A DNA stretch of 64,000 bases from a virus. A program made the position numbers and the translations under genes. A model generated the notes under the pieces. The model saw nothing but the letters and a program-made list of their open reading frames with translations, had not been told where the DNA came from and did not search any database. Where the stretch lies: IMG/VR virus record IMGVR_UViG_3300032116_000102, positions 21,560 to 85,559 of that record. One strand, given 5' to 3'. Below are positions 1 to 7,362 of the stretch, piece by piece (positions within the stretch are counted from its first letter, which is position 1; every line of letters begins with the position of its first letter).

Positions 1-1089
1 ACATGGAGTGACTGTCGTTCTATGTTTGATCGCTTGCGTTGCAACAACATTGTTGATGCACTTGATATGCCTTCTTTCTTTAGCAAGCCTATTGCCGATA
101 AGACTAAGTATGAACTCACGATTGATAACTTGATTGCAACATCTAAGTTACTAAAGAATGACTATGGTTATTCTTCTTACGGTACATGTTTAACCAAGAC
201 TGAAGCAATCATTACTACTCCGTATATTAAGAAGCAGCTTCAAGCAATGCTTGATCGTTCAACTGCTGAGTACAGCAACCCAGAGAATACACAACGGAAG
301 GCTATCAAGTATGGCTTCAAGGAATTTGAGCAGACCTGTAATTCTATTGAATTCATTATTCGTATCTGGCCTGATTGCCCTATTGACCACTACCGTACTT
401 ACTTCAATGAACTACGTTGCATCAACTTAAACAACCTGAGGTATGACGAACGTCTTGTCGAATGGCTACGCACCAACATGTCTGTTGCATCGTTCTTCAA
501 CATGCTGCGTAAGTTCAATGAGGCAGAACCTACCTCTCATCGCAGTTCATACAGTGACTATGATTACCACGTCAAATCATTCTTTGAAATGAATGACACT
601 TTCTCCATGATCATGCGCATCCTGGAGAACGACAAACAAATCGAGGCACCTAAGCGCTGGCGCATGCCTGACTTCCATGACTACGTGCAAGCCGAAGCAT
701 GGAAGGTAACCAACCGCAAGGAATCACTGCACCAGGATTTGTTCCCTACTCCGATCAAGGTCAACGTAGACGGCAGTGACTGGACATTCTTCCAGCCTGT
801 CGACACACACCAGCTGGCACAGTGGGGACAAGCAGTCCGTAACTGTGTGGGTTCTGCAGGACGCTATGCAGATGACATCAAGAAACGCAAGCACTTCATT
901 GTGCTCTGCATGATTGATGGCAAGCCCACCTTCACCATCCAACTGGATGTATCCATGGGTGTCATGAACGTCGTACAGATTGCTGGCGTAGCGAACCAGC
1001 GCCTGTCTGTTGACCAACATGAGCAGTACTCCACTGCCTTCAAGCAAGCCTTGCAATCTCGTGAATCTGAGCTAAGCTCTAAGAGCTGA
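1..1089 (+). CDS. PcfJ-like protein, 5' end outside the window
   Basis: The reading frame is open to the first base, so the ATG at 22 may be internal and the gene may start upstream. At least 355 residues. The C-terminal third has the layout of the PcfJ family, a family of phages and mobile elements without a settled function: a short block with an NCVGSAGRY-type motif, then beta-strand-rich text (FTIQLD, VVQIAGVANQ). The N-terminal two thirds are helical and unrecognised. It is followed by a hairpin terminator. The PcfJ match is from motif memory and is moderate. Confidence 0.7.
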   Translation, partial: TWSDCRSMFDRLRCNNIVDALDMPSFFSKPIADKTKYELTIDNLIATSKLLKNDYGYSSYGTCLTKTEAIITTPYIKKQLQAMLDRSTAEYSNPENTQRKAIKYGFKEFEQTCNSIEFIIRIWPDCPIDHYRTYFNELRCINLNNLRYDERLVEWLRTNMSVASFFNMLRKFNEAEPTSHRSSYSDYDYHVKSFFEMNDTFSMIMRILENDKQIEAPKRWRMPDFHDYVQAEAWKVTNRKESLHQDLFPTPIKVNVDGSDWTFFQPVDTHQLAQWGQAVRNCVGSAGRYADDIKKRKHFIVLCMIDGKPTFTIQLDVSMGVMNVVQIAGVANQRLSVDQHEQYSTAFKQALQSRESELSSKS

Positions 1090-1101
1090 AGCCACAGCAG
1101 G

Positions 1102-1134
1102 GGCATCCTATCCTCGTAAATGGGATGCCTCTTT
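1102..1134 (+). terminator. Hairpin terminator after the PcfJ-like gene
   Basis: The 7-bp stem GGCATCC/GGATGCC (1102-1108 with 1123-1129) is followed by the weak U tract CTTTAA. It lies between the stop at 1089 and the next ATG at 1140. Confidence 0.6.
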
Positions 1135-1139
1135 AACTC

Positions 1140-1358
1140 ATGTCTGATTACACCGACGAACAACTCCTTGCCATGGCCATGGCAAACATTGGTGAGTACA
1201 TCACAGATAACTCACCTCAATACATCCTGATCGAAGACGATCCTCGTAATGAGGATGATTACGACACATGGAGTTACGGTACTGAACCGTTACCTCATGA
1301 TCACACTTGGCACTCCACATCGATTGATGTAGAGGTAAGCCCAAGTCAGGCCGACTAG
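1140..1358 (+). CDS. Small acidic hypothetical protein
   Basis: 72 residues, strongly acidic, with many Asp/Glu and His/Trp near the C-terminus. No family recognised. Its last codons run into the broken tRNA 5' half at 1349: the TAG stop is the TAG at tRNA positions 8-10. The gene end may therefore have been shaped by the tRNA or by the insertion event next to it. Confidence 0.55.
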   Translation: MSDYTDEQLLAMAMANIGEYITDNSPQYILIEDDPRNEDDYDTWSYGTEPLPHDHTWHSTSIDVEVSPSQAD

Positions 1359-1376
1359 TCCAACGGCAGAGACAAG
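1349..1376 (+). pseudogene. Orphaned 5' half of a tRNA gene
   Basis: Begins with the acceptor strand GGCCGAC, then TA, a D-arm with stem GTC/GAC around loop CAACGGCAGA, then A and AG of an anticodon stem. It stops where the HNH gene begins (ATG 1378). Joined in silico to the 3' part of the tRNA at 1777-1824 it rebuilds a complete cloverleaf. It therefore looks like the original 5' half, cut off by the insertion. Confidence 0.75.
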
Positions 1377-1377
1377 C

Positions 1378-1764
1378 ATGAAACTCTATGGTCCATACAC
1401 TCGCAAAGATGGCAGACAACATGTCATTCTTTACGAGAACGGCAAACGCAAAACAGTAAGCTATCCCAAGTATTTACTTGAGACAAAGCTTGGTCGATCT
1501 CTTTTGCCTCATGAAACCTGCGATCACATTGATGGAGATCCTTTAAACAATTCTTTAGATAACTTGCAGATGCTATCCAGATCGGATAACGTACGCAAGC
1601 ACGCAGCTCTTTCACCTGCAGAGCTGGGGACTTTCACTTGTCCTATTTGTTTGTGTTCATTTACCAAACGAATGCATAGCACTAGGCACAATCGAAAGCA
1701 AGGAAAACGTGGACCTTATTGTTCACGTTCATGCGCAGGTAAAGCTGGCCGACTAGCCCAATAG
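1378..1764 (+). CDS. HNH homing endonuclease inserted in a tRNA gene
   Basis: 128 residues. The HNH core is DHIDGDPLNNSLDNLQ, the common phage HNH type with an N-rich helix. The C-terminus has a CPIC...YCSRSC cysteine cluster that probably binds zinc. The gene lies between the cut-off 5' half of a tRNA and a complete tRNA. Its last codons (GRLAQ, stop) are encoded by the 5' half of that complete tRNA, with the TAG in the D-loop. This suggests a mobile gene that targets the tRNA and supplies a new 5' half so the tRNA survives. The family call is firm; homing at this site is inferred. Confidence 0.85.
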   Translation: MKLYGPYTRKDGRQHVILYENGKRKTVSYPKYLLETKLGRSLLPHETCDHIDGDPLNNSLDNLQMLSRSDNVRKHAALSPAELGTFTCPICLCSFTKRMHSTRHNRKQGKRGPYCSRSCAGKAGRLAQ

Positions 1765-1824
1765 GAAGCAGGCAAGTGACTTAAAATCACTCCAGTCCCG
1801 GTTCGAATCCGGGGTCGGCTACCA
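1747..1824 (+). tRNA. tRNA with anticodon UAA (reads UUA), CCA encoded
   Basis: Acceptor GGCCGAC/GTCGGCT (first pair G-U), 3-bp D-stem GCC/GGC with GG in the loop, anticodon stem AGTGA/TCACT with loop CTTAAAA, T-arm CCCGG TTCGAAT CCGGG, discriminator A and encoded CCA. The anticodon UAA would read leucine UUA. However, the variable loop is only 5 nt (CCAGT), whereas leucine tRNAs normally have a long variable arm, so the amino-acid identity is uncertain. The 5' half overlaps the end of the HNH gene and differs in the D-arm from the orphaned 5' half at 1349. Confidence 0.85.
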
Positions 1825-1853
1825 ACTCAACACTCAACACTCAACACAACATC

Positions 1854-2216
1854 ATGCAACTCTTTGCAGCCTTCAAGCATCTCATCCCTGAATTCCACGC
1901 TTACTCTGATGAAGAGCAGCGTTACAACCTTGGAGCAACCTGGACAGCGGCTGACGGCCTTAAGGACTATTACAACCTCGAACTACGGTACGTTCATAAC
2001 TCAGAGCGTCTTGCCCTCAACGGCGATCCCCAGCCTGATGGCAGCTGGAAATATGTGGAACCCTCCGGCCGTGTCCATACCATGTCGGCAGAGCGAGCCA
2101 AGATGTTCATGGAACAAACCCATGCCCATGCCACTATCATGTGCGGCATGCTGGATCGCCTCAAAGAATCAGGATTGATGGACCAGGTGGTAGACACCAA
2201 CGCCCAACCTGCCTAA
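1854..2216 (+). CDS. Hypothetical protein
   Basis: 120 residues, no family recognised. Aromatic-rich N-terminal half and a helical C-terminus. The ATG follows the tRNA by 29 nt. Its stop is followed by a GC-rich terminator at 2237. Confidence 0.65.
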   Translation: MQLFAAFKHLIPEFHAYSDEEQRYNLGATWTAADGLKDYYNLELRYVHNSERLALNGDPQPDGSWKYVEPSGRVHTMSAERAKMFMEQTHAHATIMCGMLDRLKESGLMDQVVDTNAQPA

Positions 2217-2236
2217 GATCACAGCGGAATGTTCGG

Positions 2237-2262
2237 CCCCTGCGCAAGCGGGGGTCTTTTCT
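2237..2262 (+). terminator. Rho-independent terminator
   Basis: Stem CCCCTGC/GCGGGGG with a GCAA tetraloop (one T-G pair), then TCTTTTCTT. The next gene's ATG is at 2265, just after the U tract. Confidence 0.8.
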
Positions 2263-2264
2263 TC

Positions 2265-2588
2265 ATGATCTCCAAATCAATTATCTATCACGATGTAACC
2301 GAACTCATTGCTGATTGCATACCAGACAAAGCATGGCCTGCAGTACGTCATGAAATCATTCAGCAAATGCTAGACAACATGCCGTCAGATGTCATGATTC
2401 AATTGACTGGAAGACCTGATGCATTTGATACTGCTGAGCAATTGCTCCAACAGTTTTATATGAATGAACCAGGTCACAAACTGATACAAGATTCATTTGA
2501 TCTTGTTGGCAAAGAAGAAACTGCATTCATTCTTGATTCACTGAACCTCACATCATCTGATGGCGTTTCAGAAACAGATCCTTCCTGA
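2265..2588 (+). CDS. Hypothetical protein
   Basis: 107 residues from the ATG at 2265. An upstream in-frame ATG at 2229 would translate the terminator stem and is rejected. Helical and acidic; no family recognised. Its end overlaps the zinc-ribbon gene by 29 nt. Confidence 0.6.
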   Translation: MISKSIIYHDVTELIADCIPDKAWPAVRHEIIQQMLDNMPSDVMIQLTGRPDAFDTAEQLLQQFYMNEPGHKLIQDSFDLVGKEETAFILDSLNLTSSDGVSETDPS

Positions 2589-2910
2589 CTGTCCACAATG
2601 TAATCAACCTGGATTACGTGTCATCGAATCCAGGAAGACACACCACAGTACACGCCGCCGCAAGGCATGTGAGTGCTGTGACTACCGCCTCACAACGCAT
2701 GAAGTATCTGCTGACTTTTACAACGAAGCACAGCAGAACTTGATCTTGGTCTCTAAGCTTTATGCGCTGCTGGGTACTGGTTCTTTGCCACAAGAAACCA
2801 TGGCAATCAAATGCAATGACTGCACTCACAACCAAGGGGGTGCATGTGCATTTGATTTCCCTGAATACGACACTGCTCAATCATTCGACTGCAATCACTA
2901 TGTCAACTAA
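2560..2910 (+). CDS. NrdR-like zinc-ribbon protein
   Basis: 116 residues. The N-terminal half matches the zinc ribbon of NrdR, the bacterial repressor of ribonucleotide reductase genes: CPQC, then RVIESR, then RRRKACECC and RLTTHE. The ATP-cone that makes up the rest of NrdR is absent. The C-terminal part instead has a second Cys set (CNDC...CAFDF...CNHY). It sits upstream of thyX. It may be a DNA-binding regulator of nucleotide metabolism, but that role is inferred. Confidence 0.75.
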   Translation: MAFQKQILPDCPQCNQPGLRVIESRKTHHSTRRRKACECCDYRLTTHEVSADFYNEAQQNLILVSKLYALLGTGSLPQETMAIKCNDCTHNQGGACAFDFPEYDTAQSFDCNHYVN

Positions 2911-3199
2911 ACGTCAATTCACTTACACCGTTGGTGATCGCGTAGCAGAACGCCCCAAGGCTCATGGCATTTTTGCTGTTCGCAATGAAGTCAAAGAACG
3001 TATTGCTCAATACCGTACACAAAGGTATGGTCACGTTCTAAACATTGTTGAGAAACCAAATAGCCTTGGTCGCAAACAAAAGTTCTTAGTGATCCAGTGG
3101 GATCACCTGTCATCACCAACAGAACACGCTACGATGCGTATCTGTCCAGCATCAGAACTCCAGCGTCTGATGAAGGAAGTCATTGTTCCAGGGGAATGA
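2900..3199 (+). CDS. Small basic hypothetical protein
   Basis: 99 residues from the ATG at 2900, overlapping the previous stop by 11 nt; the longer frame to 2762 lies over the zinc-ribbon gene. Contains YTVGDRVAERPKAHG and VIQWDHLSSP, a small beta-barrel-like layout (SH3/KOW-like) by eye. No family assigned. Confidence 0.65.
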   Translation: MSTKRQFTYTVGDRVAERPKAHGIFAVRNEVKERIAQYRTQRYGHVLNIVEKPNSLGRKQKFLVIQWDHLSSPTEHATMRICPASELQRLMKEVIVPGE

Positions 3200-3200
3200 C

Positions 3201-3407
3201 ATGGATCATCGCACAGATATGATTATGCGAGCTGTTGTAACTTCCATTGCAATCCTTGGATTTCTGCTTCTCACCTATGCAATTGTTGAGAGCAATTCTG
3301 AACCTGTAGAAAAGTTTAAAGTTGTAGATAAATACAAGAATTGCAACGTAGTCAGATACACTGATCCCAGTAATCAATGGCACTACCTACTGCACTGCGG
3401 TCTATGA
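3201..3407 (+). CDS. Small single-pass membrane protein
   Basis: 68 residues. A good ribosome site (AGGGGA) lies just before the ATG at 3201. One hydrophobic helix at about residues 8-27, then a soluble C-terminal tail with two cysteines. Overlaps thyX by 4 nt, so probably translationally coupled. Function unknown. Confidence 0.7.
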   Translation: MDHRTDMIMRAVVTSIAILGFLLLTYAIVESNSEPVEKFKVVDKYKNCNVVRYTDPSNQWHYLLHCGL

Positions 3408-4042
3408 ACGTTCAACTCATTTGGTCTACACCCAATGCAGAAGAAATGATTACGAGAATGGCGCGTGTTTCAGCACCCAGCAATCAAGACAACATGGATA
3501 CTGCACCACGCCTACTTAGGTATCTGATCAATAACAAACATTGGTCACCGTTTGAGATGGCAAACATGTGCGTTGAGATTGAAACAACACGTGCAATCTC
3601 ACCTCAAATCTTGCGTCATCGTTCCTTCTCGTTCCAGGAATTCAGCCAGCGCTATGCAGATACCACTGAGCTTGGCTCTGCTGTAATACCGCATTTGCGT
3701 CGGCAAGATTACAAGAACAGACAGAACAGTATTGATGACCTATCAGCAGAAGACATTGCTTCTTATTACAGACGCATCAGTGCGTTGTATGAAGATGCTG
3801 AACATCTCTATCGCGAGATGCTAAGCAACGGCGTGGCAAAGGAATGTGCTCGTTCCATTCTGCCACTTTCGACACAGACACGTCTTTTTATGAATGGCAC
3901 AATCAGGTCATGGATCCACTACCTTGATCTCAGAACTGACAATGGAACTCAACTCGAACACAGACAAATTGCAGGAGAAATCAAACGAATCTTCTGCAAA
4001 CAATTCCCCATCATCGGAGAAGCAGCCTTCTCCGAAGAATGA
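3404..4042 (+). CDS. thyX: Flavin-dependent thymidylate synthase ThyX
   Basis: 212 residues, near the usual ThyX length. Converts dUMP to dTMP using FAD, NADPH and methylene-tetrahydrofolate. The signature RHRxxSxxExSxRY is present as RHRSFSFQEFSQRY at about residues 71-84. An early block ARVSAPSNQDN and a late block with QTRLFMNGTIRSW fit the family. The ATG at 3404 gives a 4-nt overlap with the membrane protein gene; an in-frame ATG at 3377 is less likely. Confidence 0.96.
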   Translation: MNVQLIWSTPNAEEMITRMARVSAPSNQDNMDTAPRLLRYLINNKHWSPFEMANMCVEIETTRAISPQILRHRSFSFQEFSQRYADTTELGSAVIPHLRRQDYKNRQNSIDDLSAEDIASYYRRISALYEDAEHLYREMLSNGVAKECARSILPLSTQTRLFMNGTIRSWIHYLDLRTDNGTQLEHRQIAGEIKRIFCKQFPIIGEAAFSEE

Positions 4043-4163
4043 CACACCATGGCTTGATTGTATGGATGGGTTTAAATACAGTGAACCCTCTGATTCAGTT
4101 AAAGAACCAGAGGATGACGTAGACAACTGGCGATCAGAAGGTCGCGGTTGTTTGTTTTTCTAA
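3942..4163 (+). CDS. Small acidic hypothetical protein (start uncertain)
   Basis: Ser/Asn/Glu-rich frame overlapping the 3' end of thyX by about 100 nt, with ATGs at 3942 and 4062. Residues after the thyX stop include WLDCMDGFKY and end GCLFF. A strong terminator follows at 4172. No family recognised. The shorter start avoids the overlap but leaves only 33 residues. Confidence 0.35.
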   Translation: MELNSNTDKLQEKSNESSANNSPSSEKQPSPKNDTPWLDCMDGFKYSEPSDSVKEPEDDVDNWRSEGRGCLFF

Positions 4164-4171
4164 TTGTTTGA

Positions 4172-4217
4172 CGGCATGCTTGGATTCCACATCCTTGCGT
4201 GCCGCTTTCTTTTTTTT
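4172..4217 (+). terminator. Strong rho-independent terminator
   Basis: 8-bp stem CGGCATGC/GCGTGCCG with an inner GGAT/ATCC hairpin in the loop, followed by a long T run (4206-4217). Ends the thyX transcript. Confidence 0.85.
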
Positions 4218-4246
4218 ATCTACCAGGTAAATGATTAATGCTTTGT

Positions 4247-4399
4247 TCATTTGATTTGACCTCCGGTGACATATGGAAAGTAGCAGATGTTACGGTACGT
4301 CAGGCAGAGCCAGGGGCGGTGGGCTAAGTTCCACCAGGCCCTGTCTGCCTTGGCCTGATCCTCCTGTTCGTACTTGACACCACGGTATGTAAGCGTCAT
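4247..4399 (-). CDS. DUF4278-type protein
   Basis: 50 residues starting MTLTYRGVKYEQ, the hallmark of the small DUF4278 family that I associate with cyanobacteria and their phages; function unknown. A second LTYRN sits near the C-terminus. The start is set by this motif; the longer frame to 4537 overlaps the opposite-strand gene. A lone leftward gene in a rightward region. Confidence 0.75.
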   Translation of the reverse strand: MTLTYRGVKYEQEDQAKADRAWWNLAHRPWLCLTYRNICYFPYVTGGQIK

Positions 4400-4472
4400 T
4401 ATTCTGTAGCGGTTTATACGGAAAGTATATGACCGTTGCTGTATATGATGTCGTTCACCACGTAACACAACC

Positions 4473-4664
4473 ATGATTTCAATTTCTAAAACTTGCACAG
4501 AATTCCGTAAAGCCTTGGGCTTTAAGGGAAGACTCATGTTATTTGTCCTTGGTTTTGTAGGTCTTCTCTTCCCTGGTTGGGTAGCCTATGTTGTCATCGC
4601 TGGTCTAGCCAAGTGCACCAAGGATCAAGACATGTTTAAGTTCTTAGTACAATTTGCTGATTGA
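4473..4664 (+). CDS. Small membrane protein
   Basis: 63 residues with a basic N-terminus and one long or two short hydrophobic segments (about residues 19-45, including LLFPGWVAYVVIAGL). Hypothetical; a holin-like shape but no lysis neighbours. Confidence 0.6.
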   Translation: MISISKTCTEFRKALGFKGRLMLFVLGFVGLLFPGWVAYVVIAGLAKCTKDQDMFKFLVQFAD

Positions 4665-4667
4665 ACC

Positions 4668-4823
4668 ATGACTGAAGAACAGCTTGATGCTTTACGTCAT
4701 CTAATCCAACAAGAGATTAACTGTGCCCAAATTGATGGCATGGAACATGGTGTCTGGGGCTGGGCAGAAAAACAACTAGATGAAGGATGGCAAGACTTGA
4801 AAGATAGTTTTAAATCCACCTAA
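4668..4823 (+). CDS. Small hypothetical protein
   Basis: 51 residues, 3 nt after the previous stop. Helical and acidic, with a Trp-rich stretch (HGVWGWAEK). Not recognised, but position and composition support a real gene. Confidence 0.55.
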   Translation: MTEEQLDALRHLIQQEINCAQIDGMEHGVWGWAEKQLDEGWQDLKDSFKST

Positions 4824-4848
4824 GTTCTACACACTACGAGGTTCACCA

Positions 4849-5208
4849 ATGACTCAACGACACCCAATCACTCCGCCGCCTGAGCTTGTACAGCAGTGGC
4901 TTGGCACCTACTTCGGTGCCACCGTTACTGGTGAAGTAAGCGATGTTGAGCTTGCTCTTGCCACCCAATCCGCCCGCTGGGGCGCTGATCAGGAGCTGGA
5001 GGCGTGCTGTGAGTTGCTGAACTGTGAACTTGGCACTGGCTGGGGGCATGGAACCAAACTCCGCGCCGCCCGCCGCCCCAAGCCGCCGAGCTTGAAGGAG
5101 CAGGCGCTAGGTGCCCTCTATGCCATAGCCACAGGCGCTGATGACACTAGAGAGTTTCACCAAGACCTTGAAACCATTAAGCAAGCTCTTGAATCCCTGC
5201 CCGATTAG
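4849..5208 (+). CDS. Conserved cyanophage-type hypothetical protein
   Basis: 119 residues beginning MTQRHPITPPPELVQQWL and with ARWGADQELEACCE and RRPKPPSLKEQAL blocks. I recognise this layout as recurring in Synechococcus-related genomes, without known function. First of three genes with similar short leaders (ACTACGAGGTTCAC, ACTACAAGGTTCAA). More GC-rich than the genes at 5929-6225. Confidence 0.75.
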   Translation: MTQRHPITPPPELVQQWLGTYFGATVTGEVSDVELALATQSARWGADQELEACCELLNCELGTGWGHGTKLRAARRPKPPSLKEQALGALYAIATGADDTREFHQDLETIKQALESLPD

Positions 5209-5232
5209 TCAACATCACTACAAGGTTCAACA

Positions 5233-5619
5233 ATGACTCAAAAACAATCACCTACACAGGCAGAGCCAACAGACAAAGAGCTGGCAGAGCTGTACCGCAA
5301 ATCCTATTACGAATGCGAAGACAGACAAGGTGATGCGGCGCAAGTATTTGCGCTACGTGCTGTTCTCGCCCGCTGGGGCAACCATCCGGAATCTCCAGGT
5401 AGTTCAACGCCGCAGCCCATCCCAGTGAGTGAGCGCCTGCCAAGACCGGAGGATTGGGATGAAGAAGGGAGGTGTTGGGGTTTTCACCAGTACAACCCGG
5501 AAGACGACGACATTTGGGAATCTTGGTATTTAGTACCAACTCAACACCTGTTGCCTTCTGTCCAATGGCTGGGCTTTTCCCACTGGCTCCCCGCCAACGC
5601 TTTGCCCCAGCCCTCTTAG
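5233..5619 (+). CDS. DUF551-like protein
   Basis: 128 residues. The N-terminal third resembles the preceding protein (LARWGNHP matches ARWGADQ). The C-terminal part has PIPVSERLP followed by Trp-rich text ending WLPANALPQPS, the pattern of DUF551 phage proteins. Function unknown. Confidence 0.7.
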   Translation: MTQKQSPTQAEPTDKELAELYRKSYYECEDRQGDAAQVFALRAVLARWGNHPESPGSSTPQPIPVSERLPRPEDWDEEGRCWGFHQYNPEDDDIWESWYLVPTQHLLPSVQWLGFSHWLPANALPQPS

Positions 5620-5631
5620 TCCGATCAACTA

Positions 5632-5913
5632 ATGAAACTTGAAATCAAGCTCACCGATGAGCGCTACAAGCATACAAGCATTGATGAGCCCGCTGAAATG
5701 ACCACCACTTGGGAAGCCGAGATGGATGACTGCTCAGTTCACGCTTGGTTCAAAGTGTTTGAGAGCGTGCTCGGTGCTGCTGGCATGACCGAAAAGCTGA
5801 TCATGCGCGGCGCTTGCCAGCTCGCCTTTAACGAGTGCCGCGACTTTGAGGAGATGAAGAAGCTGAGCAGCGACTACGACCTTGACTTCAGCGACAACGC
5901 TGCTCCCCAGTAG
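5632..5913 (+). CDS. Hypothetical protein
   Basis: 93 residues, acidic, helical. No family recognised. Twelve nt after the DUF551-like gene and probably in the same operon. Confidence 0.65.
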   Translation: MKLEIKLTDERYKHTSIDEPAEMTTTWEAEMDDCSVHAWFKVFESVLGAAGMTEKLIMRGACQLAFNECRDFEEMKKLSSDYDLDFSDNAAPQ

Positions 5914-5928
5914 TCAGACCCACTACTT

Positions 5929-6225
5929 ATGAAAGGATTTAGTTCAACACAAAAACACACACGTTCATCTAGTTATTGGGTGGCAGCGTATGTTAAAGAT
6001 AATGACGATGAACCAATCAACATTCACAAAAAGATCTTGATCTATAAACAAGGTCAAGACAAAGAAGCATTGATGACAAACTATTGTAACTCCATCATGA
6101 AGATCAACAGAAACATATGGGAGATCCTGGTGCACCAGGGACCATCTGAGATCCCAGACTCGGGTGATCAGATTGTGATTCGTTTATCCCGTGAACCATT
6201 CAAGGGCTCTCACATCCTGAAGTAA
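5929..6225 (+). CDS. Hypothetical protein
   Basis: 98 residues; AT-rich compared with the three genes before it. Mixed alpha/beta composition, no recognised motif. Confidence 0.55.
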   Translation: MKGFSSTQKHTRSSSYWVAAYVKDNDDEPINIHKKILIYKQGQDKEALMTNYCNSIMKINRNIWEILVHQGPSEIPDSGDQIVIRLSREPFKGSHILK

Positions 6226-6305
6226 TAGTCCCGAACGGGAAGATGGACCTGAGCACGTCCTTAAACTACTCATTAGTTTTATTTATCATTCAATTCATCA
6301 CAATC

Positions 6306-7073
6306 ATGAAACTCCTCAAGTTCTCCAGTGGTAATGCCAAGCTGCGTAATCGTTTGATCTTCAGCCTGCCAGCTGGTTATTCGTGTCCACATGCTGGTGT
6401 CTGCAAGACCATGGCTGATCGGGTCACTGGTGAGATCCGTGACCTGCCTCAGCTTACAGGCACACAAGCAGATGACTACCGCTGCTTTGCTGCTATGGCA
6501 GAGACCAGGCCCAACGTACGTGATGCTCGTTGGCACAACTGGGATCTGCTGCGTGAAACTATCCACATGAACGGCAATCAAGTCACACTTCTCCGTGACC
6601 TGATCGATATGTCCCTCTTGATGCACGCACCAAAACCTTTGGTACGCATCCATGAGTCAGGTGACTTTTGGACTGAGAACTACATGAGGGCTTGGATGAT
6701 GGTTGCCAGGGAACGGCCCAACCAAAAGTTCTACGCATTTACAAAATCATTAGGCATGTGGATTAATCTGCGTGAGCAGATCCCATCCAACTTCTATCTC
6801 ACCGCATCCTTCGGTGGGACACTTGATTACCTCATTCCAAAGTATCCACACGTTTTTCAACGAGTTGCTTATGTGGTTTACACAGAAGCTGAGGCAGCAG
6901 AGCGTGGGCTGGAGATCGACCATGACGACAGCCATTGCTTAGGTGACAAACCGTTTGCACTCCTGGTCCATGGGTCCCAGAGGGCTGGGTCCGACGCAAG
7001 CAAAGCCATCTCTCAACGCAAGAAGGAAGGTGGCTTTGTGGGATACAGCACATCAAAACAAAAGACAACTTGA
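6306..7073 (+). CDS. GP88-like phage protein
   Basis: 255 residues from the ATG at 6306. An upstream in-frame ATG at 6243 would add a hydrophobic stretch that looks like translated leader. The opening (FSSGNAKLRNRLIFSLPAG then SCPHAGVC) and the block RIHESGDFW...KFYAFTKS match the phage GP88-type family. The paired Cys near residues 29-35 could bind a metal or cluster. Biochemical role unknown. Confidence 0.75.
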   Translation: MKLLKFSSGNAKLRNRLIFSLPAGYSCPHAGVCKTMADRVTGEIRDLPQLTGTQADDYRCFAAMAETRPNVRDARWHNWDLLRETIHMNGNQVTLLRDLIDMSLLMHAPKPLVRIHESGDFWTENYMRAWMMVARERPNQKFYAFTKSLGMWINLREQIPSNFYLTASFGGTLDYLIPKYPHVFQRVAYVVYTEAEAAERGLEIDHDDSHCLGDKPFALLVHGSQRAGSDASKAISQRKKEGGFVGYSTSKQKTT

Positions 7074-7085
7074 AGGACCTTGACG

Positions 7086-7128
7086 GGAATGAAAGATCGG
7101 ATAGTATCTGTCCGTCTTTCATTCCTTT
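7086..7128 (+). terminator. Long perfect hairpin terminator
   Basis: An 11-bp perfect stem GGAATGAAAGA/TCTTTCATTCC (7086-7096 with 7115-7125) with an inner CGGA/TCCG stem. The T run is short (TTT) and the next ATG follows at 7129, so read-through or a leader role is possible. Confidence 0.7.
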
Positions 7129-7362
7129 ATGTCTTACGTCATTGCTGCCTGGAAGGATGGTCGTCCATTCGCCATCACTGCCTGTCAAACTTCTAATCAA
7201 TTCCATTTAATTCCGTTAGATTCAGAAGTAGCTCTGAACAAGATCTTCTCCCACCCATACCGGGCTGGTGCTCAGCAGATCTTGACGTGGATTAACAAAA
7301 ATGACAGCAGCCTTGCCAGTGAAAACCTCCAGGTTCGAGATGAAGCCCAGTTCAGAAAATGA
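7129..7362 (+). CDS. Small hypothetical protein
   Basis: 77 residues beginning MSYVIAAWKDGRPFAI. Overlaps the start of the polymerase gene. No family recognised. Confidence 0.6.
   Translation: MSYVIAAWKDGRPFAITACQTSNQFHLIPLDSEVALNKIFSHPYRAGAQQILTWINKNDSSLASENLQVRDEAQFRK

Noticed and set aside
1747-1824. Ochre suppressor tRNA
   Set aside because: A suppressor would need anticodon UUA; the 5-bp stem fixes the loop as CTTAAAA with anticodon UAA.
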